In this document: positions 9,050-21,108 of the stretch, piece by piece | How positions within the stretch are numbered: position 1 is the first letter of the stretch | How the letters are laid out: the number at the start of each line of letters is the position of its first letter | Assembly: GCF_900700375.1 (NCBI RefSeq) | Contig: NW_021630105.1 | Span: 1-64,000 of the forward strand | DNA: 64,000 nucleotides | Reading direction: 5' to 3' | DNA from: Denticeps clupeoides | Taxonomy: Eukaryota > Chordata > Actinopteri > Clupeiformes > Denticipitidae | The notes under the pieces: generated by a model | The model's database searches: none | What the model saw: the letters and a program-made list of their open reading frames with translations, nothing else | What the model was told of the DNA's origin: nothing | Program-made: the position numbers and the translations under genes

Positions 9050-9955
9050 TTTTCCACTTCTGACTTAGTTTTTTTTTTTACTTTGTCATTTTTTCAATTT
9101 TTTTACTTCTGATTTATGTGTTTGTTTTAATTTAGTCATTTTTTCCACTTTTTCACTTCTGACTTTTTTTTTTTTTTTGGACTAGTTTGGATTTTTGGAA
9201 AAAAAATGACAAAGTAAAAAAAACAAGTCAGAAATGGAAAAGTGGAAAAAATGACAAATTCCAAAATAAAATTTAAGTGGGAAATGTAAAATGCTTTAAA
9301 AAAATGGCAAAGTCCAAAAAAATAAGTCAGAAGTGGAAAAGTGGAAAAAATGGCAAAGTCAAAAAAAAAAACTTAAGTCAGAAGTGAAAAAGTGGAAAAA
9401 TTGACAAAGTCCAAAGTAAAACCTAAGTGGGAAATGTAAATGCTTAAAAAAATGGCAAATGCCAAAAAATCTAAATCAGAAGTGGAAAAGTGGAAAACAT
9501 GACAAAGTCCAAAAAAAAACTAAATCAGAAGTGGAAAAGTGGATTAAATGGCAAAATCTTCTGTGACTTCTGTGTCACTTTTCTAAGCCACTTTTCCACT
9601 TCTGATTTAGTTTTTTTAATTGGACTTTATCATTTTTTCCACTTTTTCATTTCTGACGTGTTTTTTTTTTTTTTTTGTATTTTTTCAATTTTTTCACTTC
9701 TGACTTAGGTTTTTTTTTTTTTATTTTGCCATTTTTTCCACTTTTTCACTTCTGATGTTTTCTTCTGAATTTTGTCATTTTTTCACTTCTTACTTAAGTT
9801 TTTTTTGGACTTTATCATTTTTTCCACTTTTTCATTTCTGACCTTTGCTTTTATTTTATGTTGTCATTTTTCCACCTTTTCACTTCTGACTTAGGTTTTT
9901 TGGGGGGGATTTTGTCTTTTTTTTCCACTTTTTTACTTCTGACATTTTTTGGGGG
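9050..9955. repeat. Strand-switching low-complexity repeat
   Basis: Repeats of a degenerate unit (ttttttccactttttcacttctgac) in T-rich orientation at about 9050-9180 and 9560-9955. The complementary A-rich orientation (gtcagaagtggaaaaagtgg) runs across about 9185-9560. The blocks can pair with each other. Open frames here are composition artefacts. No gene. Confidence 0.8.
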
Positions 9956-11100
9956 GATTTGGTCATTTGGCTCTCACTGAGATGCAAAGTCCATCTAACA
10001 TCGAGGACTTACATCAAACCCTGGGTTTTGTCAAATATCTGGGCAGATCTTGCCTGATCTTTCTAATGTGTTACATCCACTCACTGACCTGCTCTTGGAT
10101 CTGGAGTGAGGAACAGGAAAAGGCTTTTGCAAAGGTCAAAGCTTCACTTGTGTCTGCACCAGCACTGGCATACTATGAGGCCAACAGTGCAGATAGTGCG
10201 GATGCCAGCAGCTACATCATTGGAGCTGCTTTACTACAAGAGTACCAAGGTGAGCTCATTATGAAAGATTACTATTTAAGAGATATTGAAATAGCTCATA
10301 TGTCTTCAACTGCTAGTCTTCAGGTCATCAACAGACACAAGAGCATGTTCACAAGAGTGGGAATACCACTGGAGCTGGTGAGTGATAATGCCACACAGTT
10401 CACATCTACAGAAGGATATTTGTCAATGGTATGAATTTATTCACATTACTACCAGTCCACATTATTCCCAAGCGAATGGTGCAGCTGAGCGTATGGTACA
10501 GACTGCTAAACACATCTCGCTCTGATGTGCTACAGGGCGACCCCTAGTTCCACGGCGGGAGTGAGTCCAGCTTTTGTGGTGACTGGAAGACACATCAGAA
10601 CCACACTCCCCATGCGGGAAAATATTTTGCCAGCTCAGCTACTCCTGTCAGTAAAAATCAGATTCTGGAGAAGCATGTCTGGACAAAGTCTTCATATCGT
10701 TGCTTCTTAAATTGACAACATTCAGCTGAACAGCATCCTACACTACAACCAGGACAACCTGTTGGAAGGAAAAATGGAAGTCCCCCGGAACAATTATAGG
10801 CAAATGCACAGAGCCAAAGTCGTACATAGTGGAGACTGAAGGATGCGCACTGCTGCGACGAAATAGGTGACATCTGCAAGCTGTTCCAGATTTAGAACCA
10901 CCACAGCTGCAGTTTGAAGACCAATCAACACAGCTTCCTTGCAGTGCTTATCAAATGACTTCTCCAGCAGCAGGCTCTACTCCCAAAGACATGCCACAGG
11001 ATCAGAGACAGCCAGTTCAACCAAATGAATGTGCCACACCAGGGAAAACACCACTTAGGGTTGTGCAGGTGACATCAAGAGGTAGATATAGAGTCATTTA
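9955..11100 (+). mobile_element. Ty3/Gypsy-type LTR retrotransposon pol fossil
   Basis: Conceptual translation shows the end of reverse transcriptase, RNase H-like sequence (AYYEANSADSADASS) and integrase-like sequence ([28 protein letters not shown]). It is a broken, partial element with several breaks. No LTRs are recognised beside it. Likely an old insertion. Confidence 0.8.
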
Positions 11101-11456
11101 AGCTATGCTGCTTTCCACATGTGTTCAGTGTTGGACTTTTGGGACAGTTCCAGAAACATACAGTTATGATAGATAGGAACAGCAGCTATCGAGGGCAGAA
11201 TAATCCCTACGTTGCTGTGGATTGTGGCTAGTCTACCCTCAAGAGCTTATGATTTTCCTCGTAGTCATTTAAAATACTCAGGCCTTTAACATGAGGCATA
11301 GCTTCCACACAGCTTTTCAAGAGATCTGCAAAATCTCTTAATGTAAGAGAATCGTATAAATTCATCTTAGGCCATTTCATTAGATTGTCTCAGAAAGTTT
11401 TCAATAAATAAATTTCCTTACTGATCTTCGAAAGCCCAGGCACCCTGATTTGAATA
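11101..11456. other. Intergenic, nothing recognised
   Basis: Unique-looking sequence between the pol fossil and a SINE piece. Its left part may be the 3' region of the same element. No gene or RNA is supported. Confidence 0.4.
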
Positions 11457-11538
11457 CAAGTGTAGTGATTGTCACATGTGATACACAGCAGCACAGCACA
11501 CAGTGAAATTCGTCCTCTGCATTTAACCATCACCCTGA
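11457..11538 (-). mobile_element. tRNA-derived SINE (family A), 3' part of split copy
   Basis: Matches the 3' half of the SINE that recurs throughout the window (tgattgtcacatgtgata, cacagtgaaatt, ctctgcatttaaccatcacc), in reverse orientation. It breaks off at ccctgagt. The next part of the same SINE resumes at about 12046, so about 500 bp has been inserted. Confidence 0.75.
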
Positions 11539-12040
11539 GTATTCTGCCTTGTGCAGGCAGTAAGTTGGCCTATAGCTCCCTCTAGTGGCTGTCTCGTCAT
11601 ATTATTTTGGTTACTCTGAAAACGGGAGAATAAGAATCCAGATGGCGGAACATAGTGCCAAAGCATTCCTGTATTGAGCTGATATGAATCCAAGAATGTT
11701 GTTGCTTTGGACAGGATTTGTCTGTAAGTATTGGTTATGACGAGATAAGCACTTTCTTTTTGTTTTGTGTAAACAATATAATTATTTGTATATTAGTAGC
11801 GTTAGAAATGTGTATTTTGTGTTAGTTTGCTGTGAGCATGTAGTGAGCTAATTTGCTATATTATTTAGCTGATCGTCACATTTGTATTTTTTCAGTTTTA
11901 CGATGGTCATAGAGAAGGCAATGGTCAGAGGCCATTCTTCAATAAATCAGCACAGAAAAGCAAACACAAGTCTGTTTATTGGAACATCGTTATCTTGCTG
12001 TCTAGCTGGTGGAGACTAGAAAACCCAGAGCGAGGGCAGC
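11539..12040. mobile_element. Insertion of about 500 bp inside a SINE, unclassified
   Basis: Lies between two collinear halves of a SINE; both borders carry ctgagt, a possible target duplication. It contains ccctctagtggct and an atggcgg context but no recognisable protein. It could be a non-autonomous element or a retrocopy of a transcript. Confidence 0.45.
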
Positions 12041-12110
12041 ATACTGAGTGAGCAGTGGGCATCATGACAGGCACCTGGGGAGCTCAGTGGCACCTCAACC
12101 CTCTAACCAA
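12041..12110 (-). mobile_element. tRNA-derived SINE (family A), second part of split copy
   Basis: Continues the SINE from ctgagtgagcagtgggc through caggcacctggggagc to agtggcacctcaacc. Confidence 0.65.
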
Positions 12111-14209
12111 AACCCTCTAATAGGTATGTCATCGACCAGAAATATTAACTAACAAACCTGGAGGTCATAATTGCTGAACAGCTGATCCAGAATTTCAGCT
12201 ACTCTCCCTGTGCAAGCAGCCTTCTTCCTGAATGAACTCTGAAGATGGGGGGCATGTTGGTCCAACACAGCATAGAAGTGGTTCTTCAGATTCATGTTTG
12301 TGATTCTATGAAATTCAGCACAGATCTGTACAAAAAAATTATATGTATATAACATTAACAAAAACATTTATGGAAAATGTGACACCATTGCCTTTCAAAG
12401 AAAAACATTAACTTCACAGGTCACAACAAGTTTTATACCTGTATGTAAATCTGAGTGAAACCAGCAAAGTTACCACTGACACAAAAGTATTACATTAATT
12501 AATCTAGTCAAATAGATGTAATATGGAAAATATTTTCACCTGAGACTCCATTTTAAGCGCAGGCCAACGTTCAAGAATTTCATGAACAGGATCATCACCG
12601 ATGACCTCTTTCCACCGCAGTGCAAAGGTGGCTTGCATTAACTTTGTGATCAGGGAAAGATTTTTCTCATTCATCTGAACTTGATCTACAATTTGAAGTC
12701 TCAGTTGTTCGAGTCTTGCAGGATCTTCACCTCTAGGGAAATTAGGGAGGAAATTCACTTCTGCCCTCTTTGGTCTTTTAATGTTGGCATGGGAAGCTAG
12801 TTTGTCTGTATTGTTTCTACTTCTCTTTCCAGAATTTATAGCCACCTCGTGAAAGCCAGCTCGACTTAACTTGGTGCGGTAGTTCCCCATCTTAAACTTC
12901 AGACTATTTTTCCAACCATACCATCCAGTCTGAGATCCTGGCTCTGTTAGACAAGGATGCTGAGTGACAAGTGCTTCTGCTACCAGTCATGGCATGGGGC
13001 AATATTTTTGTGTCATCTGATGCTACTGAACTGGCATCACTCTCAGATCTTATAACTTTTAGCACAACCTTCTGTGGAAGTTCCTCAATGTCTACAAATC
13101 TGGATCTTGGTATCATAAACTAAAGTCAAAGTCTAGCTTAAACTTTAGATCGTTGTTTTTAGCTCATCCACAGATGGTGGCCGTGAAGACAAAGTCATCT
13201 TCCTGACAATGTCTGGGGAAATATGGACATGAAGTAGGAAGTTTTGAGCTGCCATTCTTTATGTAAAAAAGAAAAAAAGAAAATAGAGGGAAAGGATCAT
13301 TAATAACAATCAGAATTAAGCAATTTGCAATAATCAGTTATCTCAAATGCATTATGCTTGCAATAAGTTAAAAAAAATATGTTTGTGATTTGTATTCTTT
13401 TTTACAAATGTTATTCATTTCTTTTAATGAACAAACAGAACAAGGTTCCCACTTGGAAGAAACATTTCAATTGTTTAAGTCTCTGATCAAAACAGATCTT
13501 TTTTTGTGTTAATATCAAATGCCCATCAATATTATATGCTGTGAGACTTACTGTGTCATTTAGCTCTGAGAGCTGATACACACAGATGCTGCCTGGTGAC
13601 GTCAAGTGTTCACTGTACCAGCACTCGTAGTTCCTGCAAAGAAAGGAAGCAGTGTTGTTCCATTTGCATAGTCTGTTCCATTTATGGTGACCTTTGAGGT
13701 ACTGTATATGTTTTCACTATCTGTCTTTGTCTGTCTGAAGTCTTTTGCCACTTCTGGTAAAGTGGCAACATGGACAGAGGTGACACTTGAGGCGTGTGTG
13801 TGGGGTCTGAAAAATAATGGAGCACTGAGACAATACGCCATCATGTGCTGATGTTTGGTAGCGAGAGTTTTCAAGACATTCTTGAAATTCTGTTAAAAAA
13901 GCGATGTTTTCCCTCAAACCTCATAGGTGAACCAAAGGCCCAAAACACTGTTAGTTCTGGGTAGTGCTCAATATAATGATTTTTGGGTCGGAGTTTAAAG
14001 TCGGGAAACACTGCCTGAAGGCTCTGTCTGTGGTCTTTTCTTTTAGTCTGCATGTACTGGATGGATTCCTCTGTGAAAGATGGAGACACCAGCTGCACAA
14101 TTTCTTTCAGATCCATCAATAAGGCCCATGCTTCATGTCCTTCAGGAACTTTACTTCCCACCATGAGTGGCAATAACCTCAGTAAAGTGGAATTTTCATG
14201 CCCATTGGA

Positions 14210-15239
14210 CATGGATCCTAGACTACCTCACTAACCGACCACAGTATGTGAGAACTCAGGGCTGTGTGTCAGACACAGTTGTCTGCAGTATGGGGGCTCC
14301 GCAGGGAACGGTTCTTCACAATCTATACTGCAGACTTCTCACACAACTCCACCAACTGCTTCCTGCAGAAGTTCTCTGACGACTCTGCAATAGTCGGCCT
14401 CATCACTGATCGGGACGACAGGGAGTACATGGAACTGACAAGGGACTTTGTGGACTGGTGCCAGCAGAACTACCTCCAGATCAACACTGGAAAAACCAAA
14501 GAGCTGGTGGTAGACTTCCGCAGGCACAAACATCGTCCACTGCAACCACTGGACATCCAGGGTATGGCCATTGAGGCAGTGGAGAGCTACAAGTACCTTG
14601 GTGTTCACCTGAACAATAAACTGGACTGGACTCATAACACGAATGCACTTTATAATAAAGGGCAGAGCAGGCTGTACCTGCTGCGGAGGTCTTTTGGAGT
14701 ACAGGGGCCACTCCTAAAGACTTTCTATGACTCTGTAGTGGCATCAGCCATCTTTCACGGTGTGGTCTTCTGGGGTAGCAGAATCTCCGCTGGGGACAGG
14801 AAGAGGCTGAACAGGCTGATCCGGAGGTCCAGCTCTGTTCTAGGATGCCCTCTGGACCCAGTGGAGGTGGTGAGTGACAGGAGAATGGTGGACAACATCT
14901 CCCACCCCATGCAAGAAACTCTGACAGCACTGAGCAGCTCCTTCAGTGGCAGGCTACTGCACCCACGATGTGGGAAGGAGAGGTTCAGAAGGCCTTTTCT
15001 TCCAACCGCTGTCAGACTCTATAACAAATACCTAACAGCTGACCACACATACACATACACAGACAAACACACACACTTTGGCACATTCTGTTAAATTGTT
15101 AACTGTTTAAATTGTAAATTTGTACGTATATACAGATACATATTTATGTTATTTTTTGTTCTGCTTCTGTCCACTTTCTGCCGTGACAAGTGCAATTTCC
15201 CACTTGTGGGACTAATAAAGGTTTATCTTATCTTATCTT
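14210..15239 (+). mobile_element. 5'-truncated L2/CR1-like LINE
   Basis: The reading frame covers the end of the reverse transcriptase and the C-terminal part of ORF2: WILDYLTNRPQYV, SDTVVCSMGAPQGTV (a short loss follows), DDSAIVGLITDRDD, LQINTGKTKELVVDFRRH, YKYLGVHLNNKLDW, then the C-terminal domain to about 15094. The 3' UTR ends cccacttgtgggactaataa, then TTATC repeats, the usual tail of these fish LINEs. It is inserted in the minus-strand transposon-like gene exactly between the codons for SIGG and NGHEN. A frame change near 14300 means it is dead. Confidence 0.85.
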
Positions 15240-16410
15240 TTTGCCACCAATGCTTAGTTTAGCTGCAAAGTTCTTTGGGATTGGTTGAGGTTTATCAAGC
15301 CTGTCCGAGTGCTGATATGGAAATGTGCGGATTTTTGCGATCAGAAATTCAAGAGTGAAATACTTAAGGTGAATCATCTTACTGATGCACAAATAGTTCA
15401 ACTGGTACAATACCTTCAAACAGGTCATGAAGTATATCGGGTGGGAAACCTGTAATGGGATGAAAATGCTGCAGCGTGTTCCTGAGAACACATCTACCCT
15501 TAACACCAAGATGACTTGCATTTTTGCCTTGCACAACATTCTGTACATGAAGATCATGAAAAGCTCTTGTTCTCACACTAAACTCTCCTTCAGAAACTTC
15601 AGTAGACTGTATCTGATCTACTGTACAGCAACAGAATCTGCAGGCATATGGTCCTCGAAAAGACTGCACAAAGCCTGCAAGACCATGGGCAGCCAAATTA
15701 TCAGCTGCAACACACAAAACGGTTCCCCTGACACACTGTCCAAGGGTTTCAATGAAAATGCCATCTTGCTCTAGAGTGACCAAGTCCTTTAACAAAGGTG
15801 ACAGTGACAGAACACTTTCATAACCACACCTCTACAGGTCTTCTGTGTACTTTGCACAGCAGAGCTAACTGTATGACATGTAGGTTGGACCTATACTGAC
15901 TGGGTATATTGGCAAGAAACCAATAGACTGCAAAAAGCTTGTGGATCTTCCTAGCTGTGCCTAAAGGATTAGCCAATTCAATGTCATCAACATACTACAT
16001 TTCTGCTCGTCCACCTGCAACAATAACAGATTTTATTTGAAATATATTCCATCTTCATGGGATGCATACAATCCAGGCGGGTTTAACTTCTTGAATCTTG
16101 TCAAGAAGATCTGTATTGTTAAACATTGTTTGAAGCATCTGTAGTACTGGAATATACACTGCTGTATGTTCACTGGAATCTAGAGTATACCGCACTGGCG
16201 ATACCAGAGGGTAGTTACTCTTCACAAATATTTTCCTCCTCTTAGCAGTGGAGAGCTCTGCACCTTCCATAGTAGCACTGACAAAGACATTACTTTTAAT
16301 GAGAGCTTCCACCAATTTATTAATAGAGGCATCACTGACAGACTGACAATGCTCTTGTAAAACTCTAACAATAGTCTCTCTCACAAGAGGTTTGGACAAT
16401 GAGAATTTAG

Positions 16411-17418
16411 GGCTGCACAATTTGGGGAAAAAGACATATTGCGATTATTGAGATCAATATTGCGATATGCGATTGCGATATGATAAAGGACACTTGCTTG
16501 TATATCAATGAAAAGTCGCATACTAATAGTGAAATGTTTCATTTCAAAGTGAAACATACAAACTACTTATAACAACCTGAAATTCCCAGTGCTTTCATAC
16601 AATATTCTACAAAATTAAATAATCACAAAAAACTATTTTACATTACTGTTGAATGACAAACCCTGGTAAGGCTAAACAACTGTTTTGATTATATATGGCC
16701 ATTATAAAATCCCGTATTATAGTTCTTACGTTTAACCAAAACGTTGTTTGGAGGCTGACTTGAACACAGGGACGCATAACTTTGCTAGCTTAGCTAAGGT
16801 TAAGAAGGTTTCTTTAGGAAACCTTCAAAGTTTGAGAAAAGTTAACTAAAGAACAGTCTAAATAGTTAATGCCCCCGTTTAGCCAAAACGTTGTTTGGAG
16901 GCTGACTTGAACACAGCAATGCATAGCGTCGCTAGCTTAGCCTAGCTTAGCTAAGGTTAAGACTTATAAAACGTGATTTTATAATGGCCAAATATATTCA
17001 AAACAATTGTCCAGCCTTACCTATGAAATTTAATCCCTGGTTTGGAGCGTACAGCGGTTTGTACAGCCCCAAGCAGCACAAGAGTGAGGCATTTTTATGC
17101 ACTTCTCTCAATAGACATGTATATGCTTCACGCCACAGCAGAGCCTATCGCAATATGGCGGCGACGCTGACGTACGATGCAGCGCGTCATGCGCCGTCTT
17201 CCCATATGTCTCCGGATCGAAAGTCATGTGACCAAACACGTCACATCCGACTGAAGTGAGACTTCAGTCAGCTCGCAAACTTTGAGAGAATGAGAGAATG
17301 GATCGGTTGCCGATCCAATCCATGTACTAATCATTTAAATCGCAGCTTTTTGTGTTCATGTAATCGCACAGACTGACATCGCGATTATGATTGCGATTAG
17401 ATTAATTGTGCAGCACTA
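16411..17418. mobile_element. hAT-type non-autonomous element with long inverted arms
   Basis: The ends are tagggctgcacaattt and its near-complement aattgtgcagcacta, typical of fish hAT elements, followed inward by (attgcgat)-type repeats. Internally, 16660-16712 and 16972-17025 are inverted copies (ggtaaggct...ggccattataaaatc). The block ccaaaacgttgtttggagg occurs twice in the same orientation (16737, 16875). No transposase frame. It splits an exon of the minus-strand transposon-like gene; a clear 8-bp target duplication was not found. Confidence 0.75.
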
Positions 17419-18264
17419 CAATATATGTATCAAATTTTCAACTATGTCTCGTTGGCATCTCTGACACATAAAGAACACTGTGCATTTTCAAGAACAAAGA
17501 AGCCAAGTTATTTCTCAACTGAACTTGCAATTCGCTAGAGTCATAAGTAAGGTCTGGTTTATTATATCCAGGAGCATCAAGCTCAGGAGAGGTACTCTAA
17601 ATGCATTTGAAAAAGAAAAAAATAAAACAACACAATAAAATTGTGAAATATCAACACAATGTTAATTAACTCACCAGATTAGCGCGCTCAGAGAGAAAAT
17701 CAGACCGAGAAAATCGGTCACTGCAGTCAGCACAGTGGATAAAGTTAGCTTGTCAGGTTCAGATGAATGATGCATGCCTCGACACGTTTCATCTGAAATT
17801 TCTTCACTGACAGCTCTGTAACGTATTTCCCAATCAAATATACGTCCTCTTCTCCTTTGGCTTAGAAAAATATCCGAGTTATTTACAGGTGAATGACTTT
17901 TATCCGTGTTTCTCATTCGATGAGAGCAGAACAAACATGGCCAATATTCTCCACAGATTCGCATGACGTCAGATGGATGTTCTGGAAATATTTGAGTACT
18001 ATGACGAAAAAGACTCAAAGGAGTCGATTACTGTAAACTTAAAATTAAAAAAACAGTACAAATGACTCAAAATATTGGAGGTGAATTAACTTTTTTAAAT
18101 ATTTGAGTTAACAAAACCTAGATTTTTTGACACGCTTTTACTGTTCGGTCTTACAGTTTAGGATGGTGCTACTCCATGTTTGGCTTTGTAGGCCAGCATC
18201 AGTATTTAGAACCTGATGCGTGCAGCTACTGGGAGCCAGTGGAGGGAACGTAGCAGAAGGGCGG

Positions 18265-18583
18265 TGTGGAGAACTTGGGAAGGTACTAACCAGGCCCAAC
18301 CCACATTCGATTCAGAGATTCATGATCCGGTCTGGCAGGGGTGACTCCGGGTCCGGAGTTCAGACCAGAGTTTCATGTTAGTCTTGTGCAATGTTCCCTG
18401 ATCGGGTTCACCTGTGCATAATCATATAATTGTATAAAACTATCCTGTTCGTGTCTGTTCGCCGTCAGGTCATTGCGTGGTGATGTTCCCCTGTCTCGTG
18501 TTGTGTATTAAAACCCCTGTCCTGTTGCGTTGTGCGTATGCGTCCTCCTTCCTCGCCATGTCCAACCCAACGTGACATTAACA
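18265..18583 (+). mobile_element. Possible solitary LTR, fossil
   Basis: Promoter-like and tail-like composition resembling fish Ty3/Gypsy LTRs: gtataaaactatcctgttcg, gtgttgtgtattaaaacccc and an end at cccaacgtgaca. No internal element or partner LTR is seen in the window. Broken and old; the family assignment is tentative. Confidence 0.35.
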
Positions 18584-18599
18584 TTTAACAGAAAAAAAA

Positions 18600-18780
18600 C
18601 TACCTCTTAGCAACCTCTTGAAGCTCATTGAGAGAATGCAAAGAGTGTGTAAAGCAGTAATCAGAGCAAAGAAACTAGAATATAAAACATGTTTTCACTT
18701 ATTTCACCTTTTTTTTGTTAAAGTACATAACTCCACATGTTCATAGTTTTGATTTTTTTTTTTTTTTCTATGACTATTTT
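18600..18780 (+). mobile_element. Tc1/mariner transposase 3' fragment
   Basis: Reads close to the C-terminus of fish Tc1 transposases (LLKLIERM-type, then CKAV-like) in aacctcttgaagctcattga and gtgtgtaaagcagtaatcag, followed by the usual 3' region (ttttcacttatttcacc, aactccacatgttcatag). Fragmentary. Confidence 0.65.
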
Positions 18781-18839
18781 TTTCCTATTTGTGCATTAAA
18801 CTTTTTATATTATACAGTCGACATTATACAGTACCACAT

Positions 18840-18947
18840 TATACAGTTTTGTTTTTTTTTTGCTCTTATCTTGTACTGACCACTTCCTGAAGTGACATGT
18901 CCCACTTGTGGAACTAATAAAAGATTATCTTATCTTATCTTATCTTG
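18840..18947 (+). mobile_element. L2/CR1-like LINE 3' tail
   Basis: Only the 3' UTR is present: cccacttgtggaactaataa followed by (TTATC)n, the same end as the LINE at 14210-15239. Confidence 0.75.
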
Positions 18948-19261
18948 CTGGAAAGGTTTGAGTTTTATTTTCTTAATGTTGGCTATGTAAAAATATGTCT
19001 ATGGGTCTGTGATCAGTCAGTGTCCTGTATCGGGTTCTGGGGGCCGGTTCTTCTTTTTTAAATGCCTGCCAGGGTGGGCACTGTCACACTCCATCTCCTC
19101 CTCCTCTGATTGAATAAGTTGGACCCTGATGTCCTTGTATCCGGACAAAATTTCAGTCAATTTAAACAACGCATCAATCTTCTTGAAAACATTCTGAAGA
19201 ATGGGTATGTCTTTCCATGGGTACATCGCTCTAATGTTTTGAGGGTTGCTATACACACAAC

Positions 19262-20060
19262 ATCCAGAATAATTCAAATCAAATTCAAATTTTATTTCTC
19301 ACATACAGTCATACATGGCATGATATGCAGTGAAATGCTTTGGCAACTGCTACAGACCACAGTATTGCAAATATTGCAAGTATACAATTATTACCAATAT
19401 GCAAATATTGCAAACATAACAAAATATCACACATTTATGTCTTTAACATAAAATATGTATACCAGCAAGGTATATAGTGAAAATGTGCAAAAAGATTGTG
19501 CAAAAATACTTGGGGGGATTGAGTCCAGAGTGATTGAAAGTGGAAGTGAAAGTTCTGGGGTGTATTGGTGTTCTATGAAGTGATGTGATTGTTGAGAGCA
19601 TGAATAGCCTGGGGGAAGAAGCTCCTCCTCATTCTCTCTGTGTTGGACTTCAGGGAGCGGAAGCGCTTCCCTGATCGCAGCAGAGAACTGTCCATTGAGG
19701 TCCTTCGCTATCTTCCTGGCCCTGGTCCAGCACCGCTTGCTGTAGGTTGATTGAAGGTCAGGGAGTTTGGTACAGATGATGCGTTCAGCTGATCGAACCA
19801 CCCTCTGTAGAGCTCGCCTGTCCTTCATGGTGCTGTTCCCGAACCAGGTTGAGATGTTTCCCGTCAGAATGCTCTCTATGGTGCAGGATTAGAAGTTCCT
19901 GAGCACCTTGCAGGGCAGTCTGGAGTCTCTCAGGCGTCTGAGGTGGTAAAGACGCTGCCGGGCCTTTTTCACCACGGTGTTGATGTGACAGGACCAGCAC
20001 AGAGGTATCGGAAGCTGTCCACTCTCTCCACTGGGCTCCTGTTTGTGACAATTGTCTGGT
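19262..20060 (-). mobile_element. 5'-truncated L2-like LINE
   Basis: The minus strand has the ORF2 C-terminal region: TRQLSQ, a frame change, LQRVVRSAERIIC, LPDLQSTYSKRC, ARKIAKDL, then LNGQFSAAIREAL in shifted frame. The 3' UTR lies at 19262-19440 (ttttatttctcacatacag on the + strand). A second copy of that tail is at 58369-58590. Degenerate. Confidence 0.8.
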
Positions 20061-20470
20061 AGTAGTAATAAGGCACCACATGACTAACTAATTCTTGCAG
20101 CTGCAATGAAAGTTTAAAAATTCAGAGGTTCAGTGCACCAAGGCATTTATAGCACTTCCAGAAAATATAGAAAATTTAAATATAACATTCTGAGAGTGTT
20201 GAGATATTAGCTGGGCAAGGACCTGACAGTATTGTTCTGGCTGAAGGCAGCTGTAGTTTGGAAGAAAGTCCAGCAGGTGGTGCTAGACAGCAACAATGGA
20301 GACAAATAGGCAAATAAATCAGCAATGTTATTTCCCACATCATCACTGGCACAGAATCAGTGCATCTCTGAAGCCCACATTAAACTCAGTGGACATTAAG
20401 ACAATCTCTGAGGACCTCAAGTGAAAATGGGAGAACGTATCTGCCTTCCAGACAAACTTAAGTATCCATC
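20061..20470. other. Intergenic, nothing recognised
   Basis: AT-rich sequence between an L2-like copy and a SINE. No gene is supported. Confidence 0.4.
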
Positions 20471-20632
20471 CTACATTTACATTTACAGCATTTATCAGAC
20501 GCCCTTATCCAGAGCGACTTACAATAAGTAGTTCCAGGGACAGTCCCCCCTGGAGCAATTTAGGGTTAAGTGTCTTGCTCAAGGACACAATGGTAGTAAG
20601 TGGGATTTGAACCTGGGTCTTCTGGTTCCTGA
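20471..20632 (-). mobile_element. tRNA-derived SINE (family B)
   Basis: On the + strand: tttacagcatttatcagacg, ttatccagagcgacttac, ggttaagtgtcttgctcaag, gatttgaacctgggtcttct. Reversed, this has a tRNA-like B-box (ggttcaaatcc) and a V-SINE-like tail (taagtcgctctggataaggg). The A-box end is missing here. Confidence 0.8.
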
Positions 20633-20639
20633 AAATTGC

Positions 20640-21108
20640 TGATTCAGAACAAAATTGCAGAATGTTGCAAATGAATAATAATAAACCTGTTTGGTTAATA
20701 TTGTTGAGGTATATGAATTTATCAGTATAATTAAAACTGCAGTTTTAATTACTAAGAAGTCATTTTGCAACATGAAGCATGTTAAATTGTAGAGCTTTTA
20801 CTTATCTTTATCATTTATTTAATTTGTAAACCTGTGTCATCGCTGGAGCCCCCTGGAGTGTGTGAAGACATGGGGAAGTGTGAGGGAGAAGGAGACAGGG
20901 AGATGAGGCAGGAACGACTGGAGAGAGATGCAGGAGGAGGTTCAGGTTGGAGACTGGACGTTTGGATTGCAAGAGAAACAATTGAGGTAAGGAGAAGGGA
21001 CGTGGGTGTGAGCATGGGAGTTCGTAGAATTTGGCTGGGAGGGAAGGACCAGGTGATGGGTTGAGCTGGAGGCTGTCAGTTTTGTCAATGGCCGTGGGCT
21101 GGTCAGGG
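20640..21108. other. Intergenic; purine-rich stretch, no gene
   Basis: 20830-21070 is GGA-rich and therefore open in several frames, but no domain is seen. The rest is AT-rich. Confidence 0.4.

Larger units (their letters stand above)
12130..18018 (-). mobile_element. Decayed transposon-like multi-exon gene (tnp2-like plus SAMD3-like halves)
   Basis: Minus-strand pieces run in order. 18018-17671 has a basic, Cys/His-containing exon. 17580-17425 reads SSELQVQLRNNLASLFLK. 16410-16055 reads LVRETIVRVLQEHCQ. 15795-15379 has CRFCCCTVDQIQ and FPPDILHDLFEG, a motif seen in EnSpm/tnp2-like transposases. 15370-15240 and 14212-13871 carry RPKNHYIEHYPEL and MRFEGKHRFF. A second half follows: 13116-12504 (CLTEPGSQTGWYGWKNSLKF, KRPKRAEVNFLPNFP) and 12330-12149 (ICAEFHRITNMNLK). 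This resembles a multi-copy teleost family often annotated as SAMD3-like. It is broken by an L2-like LINE, a hAT-type element, a frame change near 15380 and an in-frame stop near 17440. Whether it was a transposon or a captured gene is open. Confidence 0.65.
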
